From contig NZ_VTHK01000006.1 of the NCBI RefSeq assembly GCF_009765355.1, positions 238,470-302,469 on the forward strand: 64,000 nucleotides of DNA. The letters are read 5' to 3'. The notes under the pieces were generated by a model. The model saw only the letters and a program-made list of their open reading frames with translations, made no database searches and was not told the origin of the DNA. The position numbers and the translations under genes were made by a program. This DNA is from Amycolatopsis anabasis. GTDB taxonomy: Bacteria > Actinomycetota > Actinomycetes > Mycobacteriales > Pseudonocardiaceae. Below are positions 46,969 through 55,200 of the stretch, one piece after another (position 1 is the stretch's first letter; every line of letters starts with the position of its first letter).

Positions 46969-48087
46969 ATGCGCCTTCGCCGCGCCACCTGCGTGACCTG
47001 CTACTGGCACGCGGGTTCCTTCGTCGCCCACCCTTATTCCGGCGGAACGCCGACCGCCCTGCATCCGGTCGCCGCCGAAATCCTGTCCGCCTTCGACGAC
47101 TGGATCGAACCCGCCAAAGCCGCCGAACTGCTGGACCACCTCACCCCGGAAACCATCGCGGAATCCGTGGACGCCCTGACCAGCGCCGGATTGCTGCTGG
47201 CCGAAGAGAGCCCGGAGGCGGCCCGCGACGAGCAGATCGCCGGCCAATGGGAAACGTGGGCGCCCGAGGCGTCCTTCTTCCACTACGCCACCCAGGACGG
47301 CCACTACCCCACCGAGGAGGAACTGGCCGCCTGCGAGGCCGACTCGGCGCAGTGGGACACGCCCCCGCCCGCGTTGTTCACCGACTACCCCGACGCGCCG
47401 CGGGTGTTGCTGCCCCGCCGCCCCGGCGACTTGCGCGTCCCCTACGACCAGGTGCTCTACGAGCGCCGCACGCACCGCGACTTCACCCCCGACCCGGTGC
47501 CACTGGCCACCCTCGCCGTCCTCCTGGCCACCACGTTCGGCCCGGTCGACTTCATCGACTGCGGCCACGGCGCCCTGTTCCGCCGCACCAGCCCGGCCGG
47601 CGGCGCCCGGCAGGAACTCGACGCCTACCTCGCCATCCGCAACGTCAGCGGCGTCGAACCGGGGACGTACCACTACAACGTGCACGAGCACGCACTGGAG
47701 TTGCGGTCGCCCGGGCTCACCGCCGAGGAAGCCGCTCACCTGTGCGCCGACCAGGCCTGGGCCGGTGACGCGGCGTTCCTGGTCGTCCTCAGCGCCGTCC
47801 TCGACCGGATGAGCTGCAAGTACCGGAACCCCCGCTGCTACCGGGTCTGCCTGCTCAACGCCGGCCATCTCGCCCAGACCTTCGCCCTCACCGCTACCGC
47901 TCTCGGCCTCGGTCCCGCGCAGACCGGCGCCTTCCACGACACCCCGCTCGCCGAACGCTGCGGCTTGGACAACATCGGCCACACTCCCCTCTACGTCCTC
48001 GCCGCCGGATGGCCCCATCCGGACCCGCGGCGGGCCCCACCACCCGCCCGGCTGAGCACCTTCATCCGGACGGCATTGCGGCGATGA
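46969..48087 (+). CDS. SagB-type FMN dehydrogenase with PqqD-like (RRE) N-terminus
   Basis: 372 aa. Residues 15-85 (GSFVAHPYSGGTPTALHPVAAEILSAFDDW, ETIAESVDALTSAGLLL) look like a winged-helix PqqD-type peptide-recognition domain. The C-terminal half is a nitroreductase-fold SagB/ThcOx dehydrogenase: YERRTHRDFTPDPVPLATLAVLL (RRTHRDF at 166-172, FMN phosphate binding), YHYNVHEHALE, LNAGHLAQTFALTATALGLG and PLYVLAAGWP. In known pathways SagB oxidises azolines made by a YcaO cyclodehydratase; no YcaO is in the window. The stop overlaps the GNAT ATG (ATGA). Confidence 0.88.
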   Translation: MRLRRATCVTCYWHAGSFVAHPYSGGTPTALHPVAAEILSAFDDWIEPAKAAELLDHLTPETIAESVDALTSAGLLLAEESPEAARDEQIAGQWETWAPEASFFHYATQDGHYPTEEELAACEADSAQWDTPPPALFTDYPDAPRVLLPRRPGDLRVPYDQVLYERRTHRDFTPDPVPLATLAVLLATTFGPVDFIDCGHGALFRRTSPAGGARQELDAYLAIRNVSGVEPGTYHYNVHEHALELRSPGLTAEEAAHLCADQAWAGDAAFLVVLSAVLDRMSCKYRNPRCYRVCLLNAGHLAQTFALTATALGLGPAQTGAFHDTPLAERCGLDNIGHTPLYVLAAGWPHPDPRRAPPPARLSTFIRTALRR

Positions 48088-48659
48088 CCGCCCCCGGCGC
48101 GGACCACCGTCCACCGGCGGTGCGCGAACCGGTCCGGCTCATCCCGATGAGCGAGGACGAGTTCGCGGACTACCGCACCCACACGATCACCAGCTACGCC
48201 GACGACCGGGTCCGGGCCGGCACCTGGACGGCCGGGCGGGCCCGGCAACGAGCCGCCGACGAGTTCGCCGCGTTGCTTCCCGAAGGGCTCAGCACCCGCG
48301 GCCACCACTTCTACACCGCTTACCGGGGCGGACACCGGATCGGCATGACCTGGTTCGGCGAAGATCCGTCCGGCCGCGAGCGGGTCGCCTGGATCTACGA
48401 TCTCCACGTCGATGAACGCTTTCGCGGTCAGGGCGAGGGCGCCGCCATCATGCGGGCACTCGAAGACGAGATCCGGACAGCCGGTATGGACACCGTCTAC
48501 GCGCGCACCCTCGGGGACAATACGGCCGCGCGCTCGCTCACCCGGAAGCTCGGCTACCGCGAATCCAGCGTAACGTTGGCCAAGCGGCTGCCAATGCCCC
48601 ATCCTGAGGCAAGAACCAGCGTTTCGCCCGAACACCGGCACACCTACACTGCCGAGTAA
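48084..48659 (+). CDS. GNAT family N-acetyltransferase
   Basis: 191 aa. Acetyl-CoA site motif A: IYDLHVDERFRGQGEGAAIMRALEDEI, with the Q/RxxGxG/A loop (RGQGEGA). Motif B region TLGDNTAARSLTRKLGYRE. The ATG at 48084 overlaps the SagB-type stop, so the two proteins are made together. In this context it may acetylate the N-terminus or a lysine of the small peptide, or confer self-protection. Substrate is inference. Confidence 0.9.
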   Translation: MTAPGADHRPPAVREPVRLIPMSEDEFADYRTHTITSYADDRVRAGTWTAGRARQRAADEFAALLPEGLSTRGHHFYTAYRGGHRIGMTWFGEDPSGRERVAWIYDLHVDERFRGQGEGAAIMRALEDEIRTAGMDTVYARTLGDNTAARSLTRKLGYRESSVTLAKRLPMPHPEARTSVSPEHRHTYTAE

Positions 48660-48684
48660 GTCCGGTGAACCAGCAAGGGGCCCG

Positions 48685-49461
48685 ATGTCCGCGCAGGAAC
48701 CATCCACCGTGCGGTTGTCGGTGACGGAGCCGGCCGGCGAGGGATACGCGCTGGCCCGGCTCGCCGGGGTCCTGGACATCCAAACGTACCCCGCGGTGCG
48801 CGATTACCTGCTGAAATGTGCCACCGCGGGCCCGGATGCGCTGATCGCGGACGTCACCGGCTTGCGGCTGCCCTGCCACCGCTCGATGCTCGTCTTCCCG
48901 CACGTGTGGATGCGCATCGTGAACTGGCCGGGCATCCCGCTGGTGCTCCTCACGCGGCGGGACACCGATCGGCGACTCCTGAGCGCCAATTTGATCAGCC
49001 GATTCGTACCGACATATCGAAACCTCGAAACCGCCCTCGACTCGTTGGACCGATCACCACCACACCGACGGTCCACCGTGCGCCTGTTGTGGTTTCCGGA
49101 GAACTCAGGCCGGGCACGGCGCCACGTCCGCGCTGTCTGCGCCAACTGGCAACAGCCCGGCACCGTCGTCGAAGACGCCGTCATCGTCGCCACCGAACTC
49201 GTGGAGAACGCTCTGCGGCACACCTGTTCGGATATCGAACTTCGGCTCGAGCTCCGTCGCAACCGCCTGACCGTCGCCGTCTACGACGACGATCCCAGCC
49301 CCGCGGTCCTGACCGAGCAGAACCCGCGGACCTCGGGATTCGGGCTGCTGCTCACCGCGCGCCTGGCGAAAGCCTGGGGGTGCACCCCCACCATGAACGG
49401 GGGAAAGGTCGTCTGGGCCGTGCTCCTCACCGGCGAGCATCCGGGCTGGGCACACGCCTGA
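48685..49461 (+). CDS. STAS-HATPase fusion regulator (anti-sigma kinase type)
   Basis: 258 aa. Residues 10-115 form a STAS-like domain (LARLAGVLDIQTYPAVRDYLL, ADVTGLRLPCHRSMLVF) lacking the usual phosphorylated Ser context. Residues 125-250 form a GHKL ATPase of the RsbW group, with N box VIVATELVENALRHT and G box TSGFGLLLTARLAKAWG. Fusions of antagonist and kinase occur in actinomycete sigma-factor networks. It lies 25 bases after the GNAT gene and may be cotranscribed with the peptide unit. Confidence 0.87.
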   Translation: MSAQEPSTVRLSVTEPAGEGYALARLAGVLDIQTYPAVRDYLLKCATAGPDALIADVTGLRLPCHRSMLVFPHVWMRIVNWPGIPLVLLTRRDTDRRLLSANLISRFVPTYRNLETALDSLDRSPPHRRSTVRLLWFPENSGRARRHVRAVCANWQQPGTVVEDAVIVATELVENALRHTCSDIELRLELRRNRLTVAVYDDDPSPAVLTEQNPRTSGFGLLLTARLAKAWGCTPTMNGGKVVWAVLLTGEHPGWAHA

Positions 49462-49869
49462 TCAGTTTTCTGCCTTGCGAGATATTCTTTCCATGGCAAG
49501 AGCCTCGGTCAGGGAAAGATGAATAGCGAACCTTTCCGCGAGGCAGGTGAGGTGCAAGGGCCGAAACGTCGCATCACCGGCGCAGACCAATCGAAGCCGG
49601 GTGTGTTCGCCGTAGTCGTGGTGTGCGGCGAGCAGGACCGACAACCCCGCCGAAGACAAGCACGTGACCAGCGACAAATCCACGATCAGCGCCGACGGAC
49701 GCGCACGCAGCGCAGCGCGCATCGATTCCTCGAACTGTCCCGAAGTCAGCACGTCGACTTCACCGCTGACCCGCAGGACCACCGTCGGGCCGTGGCTCTC
49801 CGCAGTTGTCGTGATCGATTCGCGGAACAGGCCCCGGCCACGCGACTCCAACTCGGACACCCCTGACAT
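49462..49869 (-). CDS. STAS domain anti-sigma factor antagonist
   Basis: 135 aa from the ATG at 49869 (MSGVSELESRGRGLFRE). STAS motif VVLRVSGEVDVLTSGQFEESM and LIVDLSLVTCLSSAGLSVLL with the candidate phospho-Ser. Its stop immediately abuts the stop of the convergent STAS-HATPase gene (49461/49462). Part of a local set of partner-switching genes. Confidence 0.87.
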   Translation of the reverse strand: MSGVSELESRGRGLFRESITTTAESHGPTVVLRVSGEVDVLTSGQFEESMRAALRARPSALIVDLSLVTCLSSAGLSVLLAAHHDYGEHTRLRLVCAGDATFRPLHLTCLAERFAIHLSLTEALAMERISRKAEN

Positions 49870-49915
49870 TCTGCCGCATTGAGATTGTCCCGGTGGCTCG
49901 AGTCGGGTCTCGCCC

Positions 49916-50071
49916 TCAGAACCAGTGCGCTCGGCCACCGACCCTCCGGCCCGTGCCACCCAGAATGGCCAGCACGGCGCCCGCCACTATCAGCACGATG
50001 CCGATCGTCCACACAATCGAAAGGCCGGTGAGCAAGCCGACCACAAGCAGGATGACGCCAAGAATGATCAC
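49916..50071 (-). CDS. Small two-helix membrane protein (DUF6131-like)
   Basis: 51 aa from a GTG at 50071 with GAAGGAG RBS. Two hydrophobic helices (IILGVILLVVGLLTGLSIVW and TIGIVLIVAGAVLAILG) followed by the GRRVGGRAHWF tail. This is the layout of the very short DUF6131-type membrane proteins common in actinobacteria, often found near stress-response genes. Function unknown. Lies upstream of the STAS gene on the same strand. Confidence 0.75.
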   Translation of the reverse strand: MIILGVILLVVGLLTGLSIVWTIGIVLIVAGAVLAILGGTGRRVGGRAHWF

Positions 50072-50305
50072 GGGAACTCCTTCGCCGAATGCATCGTGAT
50101 CCGCTCGACGTCACCGAGCGAATCACGGCGCTGCGGAAGTGCTATGCGGTGATACCCGCCAGACGCGGTCGCCAAACACAGCGGGAGGCTCCGGACGCCC
50201 GGGCTCTCCGTAAGCGTGCGGATACCTCTTTCGTGTCTTGTCCCGGTGTCGGGTGCGCCGTAGCGTGGCACGAGCGGCTCGCCGAACAGTCAAGGGAGGC
50301 GCTGC

Positions 50306-50689
50306 ATGGCCATGGACGACCACTCGACACTGGGGGTACGCCGAGATGCCCTGACCGTGGTGGTCACCAATCCCGGCCCCGGCGTGGTGGTCGTGGCCGC
50401 ACGCGGGGAAATCGACCTCGCGACCTGCCAGAAATGGTCCACGCTTTTGCTCGAAGCACTCGCCCCGCCTCCGCCCGGGGTGCTCGTCGCGGACCTGACC
50501 GAGGTCTCTTTCCTCAGCAGCCCCGGTATCAACACGCTGGCGCAGGTCGACGCGAAAGCCGCAGGCGTCGGAACCGGCTTCCGGGTCGTCGGCGGCCACC
50601 GGGTGGTACGTCGCCCGCTGGAACTCATGGGATTGGCGGGACACCTGCGCCTGTTCGACTCCTGCGCGCAGGCGCTCGACGCCGGGTGA
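50306..50689 (+). CDS. STAS domain anti-sigma factor antagonist
   Basis: 127 aa. STAS pattern VVVVAARGEIDLATCQKW and VLVADLTEVSFLSSPGINTL, with Ser in the phospho-acceptor position. ATG at 50306. Convergent with the small hypothetical gene at 50744. It is the third STAS-only protein in the window. Confidence 0.87.
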   Translation: MAMDDHSTLGVRRDALTVVVTNPGPGVVVVAARGEIDLATCQKWSTLLLEALAPPPPGVLVADLTEVSFLSSPGINTLAQVDAKAAGVGTGFRVVGGHRVVRRPLELMGLAGHLRLFDSCAQALDAG

Positions 50690-50743
50690 CCCACGATTCC
50701 CCAGGCTCGGCATTCCCCATGAGCATGCGTCGCTCGTTCGGGT

Positions 50744-51034
50744 TTACGCCAGTTCGGCGAGTCGCGTGAGCAGCACCGCACGCGAACGGTGCACCACCAT
50801 CGCCGGAACACCGAGATGGAGTTGGTCGGCCACCCGTTTCGCGACCGCGCCGAGCTCATCTCCTTGGTGCTCGCGCGCCATCCTGCACAACAGGTACACC
50901 GCGGACTCCAAGGTCTCCGGTGCGGTGGGATCCAATGTGGAAGAGCCCCGCGGCAGGAACACCCGCACCACCTCGGCCAACTCGCCGGGAGAAACATGAT
51001 CGAAAATGCTGTCATGATCGTTTCGCATGACCAT
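50744..51034 (-). CDS. Small hypothetical helical protein
   Basis: 96 aa from the ATG at 51034 (GAGAGGGGAC RBS). Helical (DHVSPGELAEVVRVFLPRG, PETLESAVYLLCRMAREHQGDELGAVAKRVADQL), soluble, one cysteine. No family recognised. Located next to STAS genes; could be a partner protein, but there is no motif evidence. Confidence 0.55.
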   Translation of the reverse strand: MVMRNDHDSIFDHVSPGELAEVVRVFLPRGSSTLDPTAPETLESAVYLLCRMAREHQGDELGAVAKRVADQLHLGVPAMVVHRSRAVLLTRLAELA

Positions 51035-51275
51035 CAGCCTGTCCCCTCTCGCATTCGCGCGGTGGTCAATCCACCCGTTCGCGGTCACCGCGTCAACATT
51101 GAAGGCAGGCCGACCGGCCGCACCGCGGAACGTTCGGACACGTTCGGAGCAGCCGAAATCCGGCAGGCGGATCCCCCGCCCGGGGTAACCCGGTTCCGTC
51201 AGGACAGGTAGATACAGCCGTTGGGCAACGCCTTGAGCAAGATCAGGCGGTGATCGAGTGGGCACCCAGCCGCGT

Positions 51276-52451
51276 TCACCGATTGGCGGCCAGCACTGCC
51301 GCGAGGCCCTCTTGCAGGTCTTTGACGAAATACTCGGGCACCTCCAGCGACGGGAAATGTCCCCCGATTTCCGGCGACCTCCATCGGACGATCTGCCGGT
51401 ACCGCTCCTGTGCCCAGGGGCGCGGACACTTCTCGATGTCGCGGGGATACATGGTGATCGCTGACGGGACGTCGACCCGAAGTTCGGGATCGAGCGAGTT
51501 GTGGCTTTCGTAGTAAATGCGGGCCGACGATGCGCCGGTCCGCGTCAGCCAATACAGGGTGACGTCGTCGAGAACGCGGTCTCGGGAAATCGTCTCGAAC
51601 GGGCTGTCTTCGGTGTCTGACCACTCGGCGAACTTGTCCAGGATCCAGGCGAGAAGCCCGACCGGTGAGTCGACGAGCGAGTAGCCGATGGTCTGCGGCC
51701 GGGTCGCCTGCTGCTTCGCGTACGCCCCGTGGGGGCCCTCGTAGAAATCGCGGGTTTCCTCGGCCCACTCGCGCTCGACCGCCGTCAGCCCGTCCGTTGA
51801 CAACCCGGGCGGTCCCTCCGCGAACGTCGTGTGGATGCCGAGAACGTGCGCCGGGAACCGGCCGCCGAGAACCGTGGTGATATTACCGCCCCAGTCGCCG
51901 CCGTGGGCGGCGAACTCGCGGTAGCCGAGCCTTCCCATCAGTTCCACCCATGCGGCCGCGATCTTTTCGGTTCCCCACCCGGTGGTGGCCGGTTTGTCGC
52001 TGTAACCAAAGCCTGGTAACGACGGAACCACGACGTGGAACGCCGGCGCGTCCGCGTCTTTCGGATCTGCCAGCTCGTCTACTACGTCGATGAACTCGGC
52101 GATGCTGCCTGGCCAGCCGTGCGTCAGGATCAGCGGAGTGGCATCCGCGCGCGCGGATCGGCGGTGCAGGAAGTGGATTCCCAGATCATCGATGGTCGTG
52201 CGGAACTGGCCGATCCGGTCAAGGCGCTCTTCGAACGACCGCCAGTCGTACCCGGTGCGCCAGTAGTTCACGACATCGACGAGGTCGGCGAGGGGAACGC
52301 CCTGTTCCCATCGGCGAGGGTCGGGCGCGGCGCGATAGACCGTCTCAGCCTCCGGTAGCCGCGCCGCGGCCAGTCGCGCGCGCAGATCGTCGAGGTCAGC
52401 GTCGGTTGCGTGGGCTTCAAATACTTGCACGTCGCTGGTGAGACAAGGCAT
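51276..52451 (-). CDS. Epoxide hydrolase (EHN-type alpha/beta hydrolase)
   Basis: 391 aa, typical of microsomal-type epoxide hydrolases. N-terminal EHN domain (DLDDLRARLAAARLPEAE ... WRSFEERLDRIGQFRTTIDDLGIHFLHRRS), oxyanion HGWPGS, nucleophile Asp in AHGGDWGG, and catalytic His in IGGHFPSLEVPEYF near the C-terminus. AGGAGG RBS before the ATG. Divergent from a CGNR regulator, with paired operator-like repeats between them, so probably controlled by that regulator. Confidence 0.93.
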   Translation of the reverse strand: MPCLTSDVQVFEAHATDADLDDLRARLAAARLPEAETVYRAAPDPRRWEQGVPLADLVDVVNYWRTGYDWRSFEERLDRIGQFRTTIDDLGIHFLHRRSARADATPLILTHGWPGSIAEFIDVVDELADPKDADAPAFHVVVPSLPGFGYSDKPATTGWGTEKIAAAWVELMGRLGYREFAAHGGDWGGNITTVLGGRFPAHVLGIHTTFAEGPPGLSTDGLTAVEREWAEETRDFYEGPHGAYAKQQATRPQTIGYSLVDSPVGLLAWILDKFAEWSDTEDSPFETISRDRVLDDVTLYWLTRTGASSARIYYESHNSLDPELRVDVPSAITMYPRDIEKCPRPWAQERYRQIVRWRSPEIGGHFPSLEVPEYFVKDLQEGLAAVLAANR

Positions 52452-52472
52452 GAGACCTCCTGGCTATCGCGG

Positions 52473-52531
52473 AACCGGCTAAGACGGTTCTAGCATGTCG
52501 TCATGTCCGCGGGCAACCAGCTAAGGTGGTT
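52473..52531. promoter_or_regulatory. Pair of AACC-GCTAAG-GGTT repeats between divergent genes
   Basis: AACCGGCTAAGACGGTT (52473-52489) and AACCAGCTAAGGTGGTT (52515-52531) are direct repeats 42 bp apart, four helical turns. Each has inverted AACC/GGTT arms. The second ends three bases before the CGNR gene ATG, and its TAAGGT could be a -10 element of a leaderless transcript. Likely operators for the CGNR protein acting on itself and on the epoxide hydrolase. Confidence 0.6.
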
Positions 52532-52533
52532 CC

Positions 52534-53109
52534 ATGCGTGCTGGGTTCCCTGACTTTCGCCTCGGTAGCGTGCTGGCGACCAGCTTCACGGCGACTCTGA
52601 CGGAGCGTCGCGGCGACGCTGTGGAGCGCATTCCCACGCCGCAGCGACTCGTCGACTGGCTGGCGGTGAACGGCCTCGCCGTGGACTCCTGCACCACCGC
52701 CCAGCTCGAGCTCGCTCGGGAACTGAGGGAGTCGATTCACGCCGCCGCGACCGCGGCCGCGCTCCAGGACGCTCTCCCCGCGTCTGCTGTCCAAGTCATC
52801 AACGACCGCAGCGCTCAGGGGCGGGCCGCGGCCATCCTGACGCCCGAGGGTAAGCGGCGATGGCGGCTCAGCTCGGCTTCCCGCGTGGAAGATGCCCTCA
52901 GCGTGATCGCCGCCGACGCGATCAGCATCATCTCAGGCGAACGAGCCGGAAAACTGGCCTTGTGCGCATCACCAACCTGCCAAGCCGCCTTCTTCGACAC
53001 CAGCCAAAGTCGCACCCGCAAATGGTGTGACATGAACACGTGCGGGAATCGTCAGAAGAAGGCGCGCTTCAATGCCAACCAGCGCAAGAACTCCAGATCA
53101 CCGGAGTGA
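52534..53109 (+). CDS. ABATE/CGNR zinc-finger regulator
   Basis: 191 aa. The N-terminal ABATE-like ligand domain (FRLGSVLATSFTATLTERRGDAVERI ...) is followed by the CGNR zinc finger: CASPTCQAAFFDTSQSRTRKWCDMNTCGNRQKKARF with four Cys. Such proteins are small stress-linked transcription regulators. The ATG lies directly after a repeat and has no RBS, consistent with leaderless translation. Divergent from the epoxide hydrolase gene, which it probably regulates. Confidence 0.9.
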   Translation: MRAGFPDFRLGSVLATSFTATLTERRGDAVERIPTPQRLVDWLAVNGLAVDSCTTAQLELARELRESIHAAATAAALQDALPASAVQVINDRSAQGRAAAILTPEGKRRWRLSSASRVEDALSVIAADAISIISGERAGKLALCASPTCQAAFFDTSQSRTRKWCDMNTCGNRQKKARFNANQRKNSRSPE

Positions 53110-53348
53110 TCGTTACCTAAACGGCACCAGGACCGCGGATACCCCGATGAGGTGGTCACGTCGCCTGCCGAATCCGGGTCGGCGGGCTCGAAGACATCTC
53201 GGTCTGCCTGGATATACGGGGCTGACCACGGCGTTGTCCTCCCGTCCTGGCGTCGCCCACCCACAAGGGGCTGACTTGTTTCTCGATCGGAGAACCGTGA
53301 ACCCAACCTCGGCAAGGCAAATCGAACCAACAATGATGAGGAGGACCC

Positions 53349-53582
53349 ATGCGCGCCCTTACCCGTACCGCCCTGGTCGCCGCCGCGATGGGCCTGGGCC
53401 TGCTGTCCGCCGGCGCCACGGCCACCGCCGCAGCCACCCCAGCTCCGGGGCCGGACCACACGATGACGGCCCCGGCGGCCCGCGACGACGACGATGTCGA
53501 CATCGATATCGACGTCGATGATGACGACGATGACGACGAGCTTCTGGAGATCTTCGGAATCGAAATCCTCGACTTCGACTAG
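53349..53582 (+). CDS. Small secreted Asp-rich protein
   Basis: 77 aa. Signal peptide (residues 1-28, ATATAAA) and a short Pro/Ala linker, then an extreme acidic tract of alternating Asp and Ile/Val that becomes a run of Asp (DVDIDIDVDDDDDDD), ending LLEIFGIEILDFD. Mature form about 49 residues, strongly anionic, likely to bind Ca2+ or other cations or to assemble at the surface. GAGGAGG RBS and a 12-bp hairpin terminator. No family recognised. Confidence 0.72.
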   Translation: MRALTRTALVAAAMGLGLLSAGATATAAATPAPGPDHTMTAPAARDDDDVDIDIDVDDDDDDDELLEIFGIEILDFD

Positions 53583-53589
53583 CGGTCAC

Positions 53590-53630
53590 GTGGCGGGCGG
53601 GACACCTCGCCCAGAAGGCCCGCCCGCCAC
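53590..53630. terminator. Hairpin terminator after the Asp-rich protein gene
   Basis: GTGGCGGGCGGG / CCCGCCCGCCAC, a 12-bp perfect stem with a 17-base loop, 7 bases after the stop. Confidence 0.8.
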
Positions 53631-53838
53631 CCACTCCACGGCGCCTGCCCGAACCCGGCCGCCAAACGCGGCGGATCCGCTCCAGTTACTGAACTGGCAA
53701 CAGCAGCAATGTCCACAATGGACGAACCCCTGACCCTCGCACTGCTGCTGGCCTCGCACCTGTGCTCCAGGTTTTGCTCCAGTCGTCGGCTGCCGCCGTC
53801 CCTTCGAGCCGGCAACACGCTATCGTCACTCACGATCG

Positions 53839-54705
53839 ATGGGAGTTGGCGGAGTGGCACGTCTTCATGTCGGCTGCGCGATGTGGACCCACAAGGCGTG
53901 GCTCGGGCGGTTCCTGCCGCAGTCGCTGCCGGCCAAGGAGCGCCTGCGGGCCTATGCCGGCTGGTGCAACGCGGTCGAGGGCAACACCACCTTCTACGCG
54001 ACCCCCGCCCGGAACACCGTCGCGACTTGGGCGCGGCAGACCGATCCCGGCTTCCGGTTCGTGGTCAAGCTGCCCAAGGTCGTCACGCACGAGTGCCGGT
54101 TGGTCGGTGTCGAGGCCGAGATGCGGGCGTTCTTGGACGCGCTCGAACCCCTTGGCGAACGGGCGGTCCTGTGGACCCAGTTGCCCGGCTCGTTCGGCCC
54201 TTCGGACGTCGATGCCCTCGGCCGCTTCCTGCGCAGGCTGCCAGCCGACCGCCGGCGCGCCGTGGAGGTGCGTCACCCCGGGTTCTTCACCGACTCCGGC
54301 TCGACGTCGCTGCTGGAGAGGACGCTCGCTGACGCGAACGCCGAATGGGTGCCCTTCGACACCACGGTCTTCTTCCAGAGCCCGCCGACCAGCGAGGCCG
54401 CGCAGGATGCCTGGGCCAGGAAACCGCGGCTGCCGCGGCGGACCCGGGCACTGACCGACCAGCCGATTGTCCGCTACCTGGGCCGGGACTCGGTCGAGGA
54501 GACAGTCGAGGGGTGGCGGCCCTGGACCGCGGTGGTCGCCGACTGGCTGCGCGAGGGCCGGTCGCCGACGGTTTTCTTGCACACCCCCGACAACGACGAC
54601 GCGCCCGCGCTCGCCCGCCGATTCCACGACGACGTGCGAACGCTCGTGCCCGGCCTCGACACCCTGCCCGAGCCCGAGCCGGTTGAGCCCGCGACCCTGT
54701 TCTGA
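53839..54705 (+). CDS. DUF72 family protein
   Basis: 288-aa protein of the DUF72 (YecE-like) TIM-barrel family. Family features are LHVGCAMWTHKAWLGRFLP at the start, AGWCNAVEGNTTFYATP, FVVKLPKVVTHE, LGERAVLWTQLPGSFG and AVEVRHPGFF. Biochemical role not established for the family. The ATG at 53839 (or GTG nearby) gives a full-length product. Its 3' end abuts decayed NRPS sequence on the other strand. Confidence 0.92.
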   Translation: MGVGGVARLHVGCAMWTHKAWLGRFLPQSLPAKERLRAYAGWCNAVEGNTTFYATPARNTVATWARQTDPGFRFVVKLPKVVTHECRLVGVEAEMRAFLDALEPLGERAVLWTQLPGSFGPSDVDALGRFLRRLPADRRRAVEVRHPGFFTDSGSTSLLERTLADANAEWVPFDTTVFFQSPPTSEAAQDAWARKPRLPRRTRALTDQPIVRYLGRDSVEETVEGWRPWTAVVADWLREGRSPTVFLHTPDNDDAPALARRFHDDVRTLVPGLDTLPEPEPVEPATLF

Positions 54706-54707
54706 GC

Positions 54708-54895
54708 GACCGGGTGCCCCTTGGGGATGTACGGGAGCAAACGTGAGTAGCACCGACTCAGTCCGCCGCCCAGGTGGACGAGGAACACCGGCGTGCGGTC
54801 ACCCTCCTTCCTCAGCGGCAGCACCGCGGCGAGCGAATCCGGCTCACCAGGCGGAGGGCCAGCGGAGAACGCCCGCCCAGATCGAAGAAGTCGGC
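54708..54895 (-). pseudogene. NRPS carrier/thioesterase remnant
   Basis: Minus strand: one frame reads FFDLGGRSPLALRLVSRIRS, a peptidyl-carrier motif with the phosphopantetheine Ser in GGRS (54824-54889). A shifted frame then reads SLAAVLPLRKEGDRTP and VFLVHLGGGLSRCYSRLLPYIPKGHPV (54708-54836), the beginning of an NRPS thioesterase domain. The two frames, the missing upstream modules and the abrupt end at the DUF72 stop show a broken fragment of a nonribosomal peptide synthetase. Confidence 0.7.
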
Positions 54896-54935
54896 GCAGC
54901 CGGGTGGCCAGCCAACGAAACGTGCCACAACTACT

Positions 54936-55200
54936 AGGACGCCGCACCGGCCGGACGCAGGTGATCGAGGCAAAGGTCCAGTGCGCTCTCCAGGTAGCGA
55001 GCGGACCCGGTCGACATCAGAATCGCGACCCCGCCCTGGATCGCCGTGATGATCGCCATCGCCGTGAAGCCAGGATCGATGTCCGCGCGGACGTTCCCGC
55101 TGTCGCGCATTGCCTCGATCCCGGTACGGACCTGCGCTTCCCACTGCGCGAGCAGCTGCCCGGTGACCTCCTGCGCTCGACACCACGCAGTTCAACACAC
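54936..55200 (-). pseudogene. TetR-family C-terminal fragment
   Basis: The minus strand encodes QEVTGQLLAQWEAQVRTGIE, then AMRDSGNVRADIDPGFTAMAIITAIQGGVAILMSTGSARYLESALDLCLDHLRPAGAAS and a stop at 54936. This is a typical TetR ligand-domain ending. Upstream, RCLGVLNCVVSS continues in another frame, and no helix-turn-helix follows. Truncated and frameshifted regulator. Confidence 0.65.
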
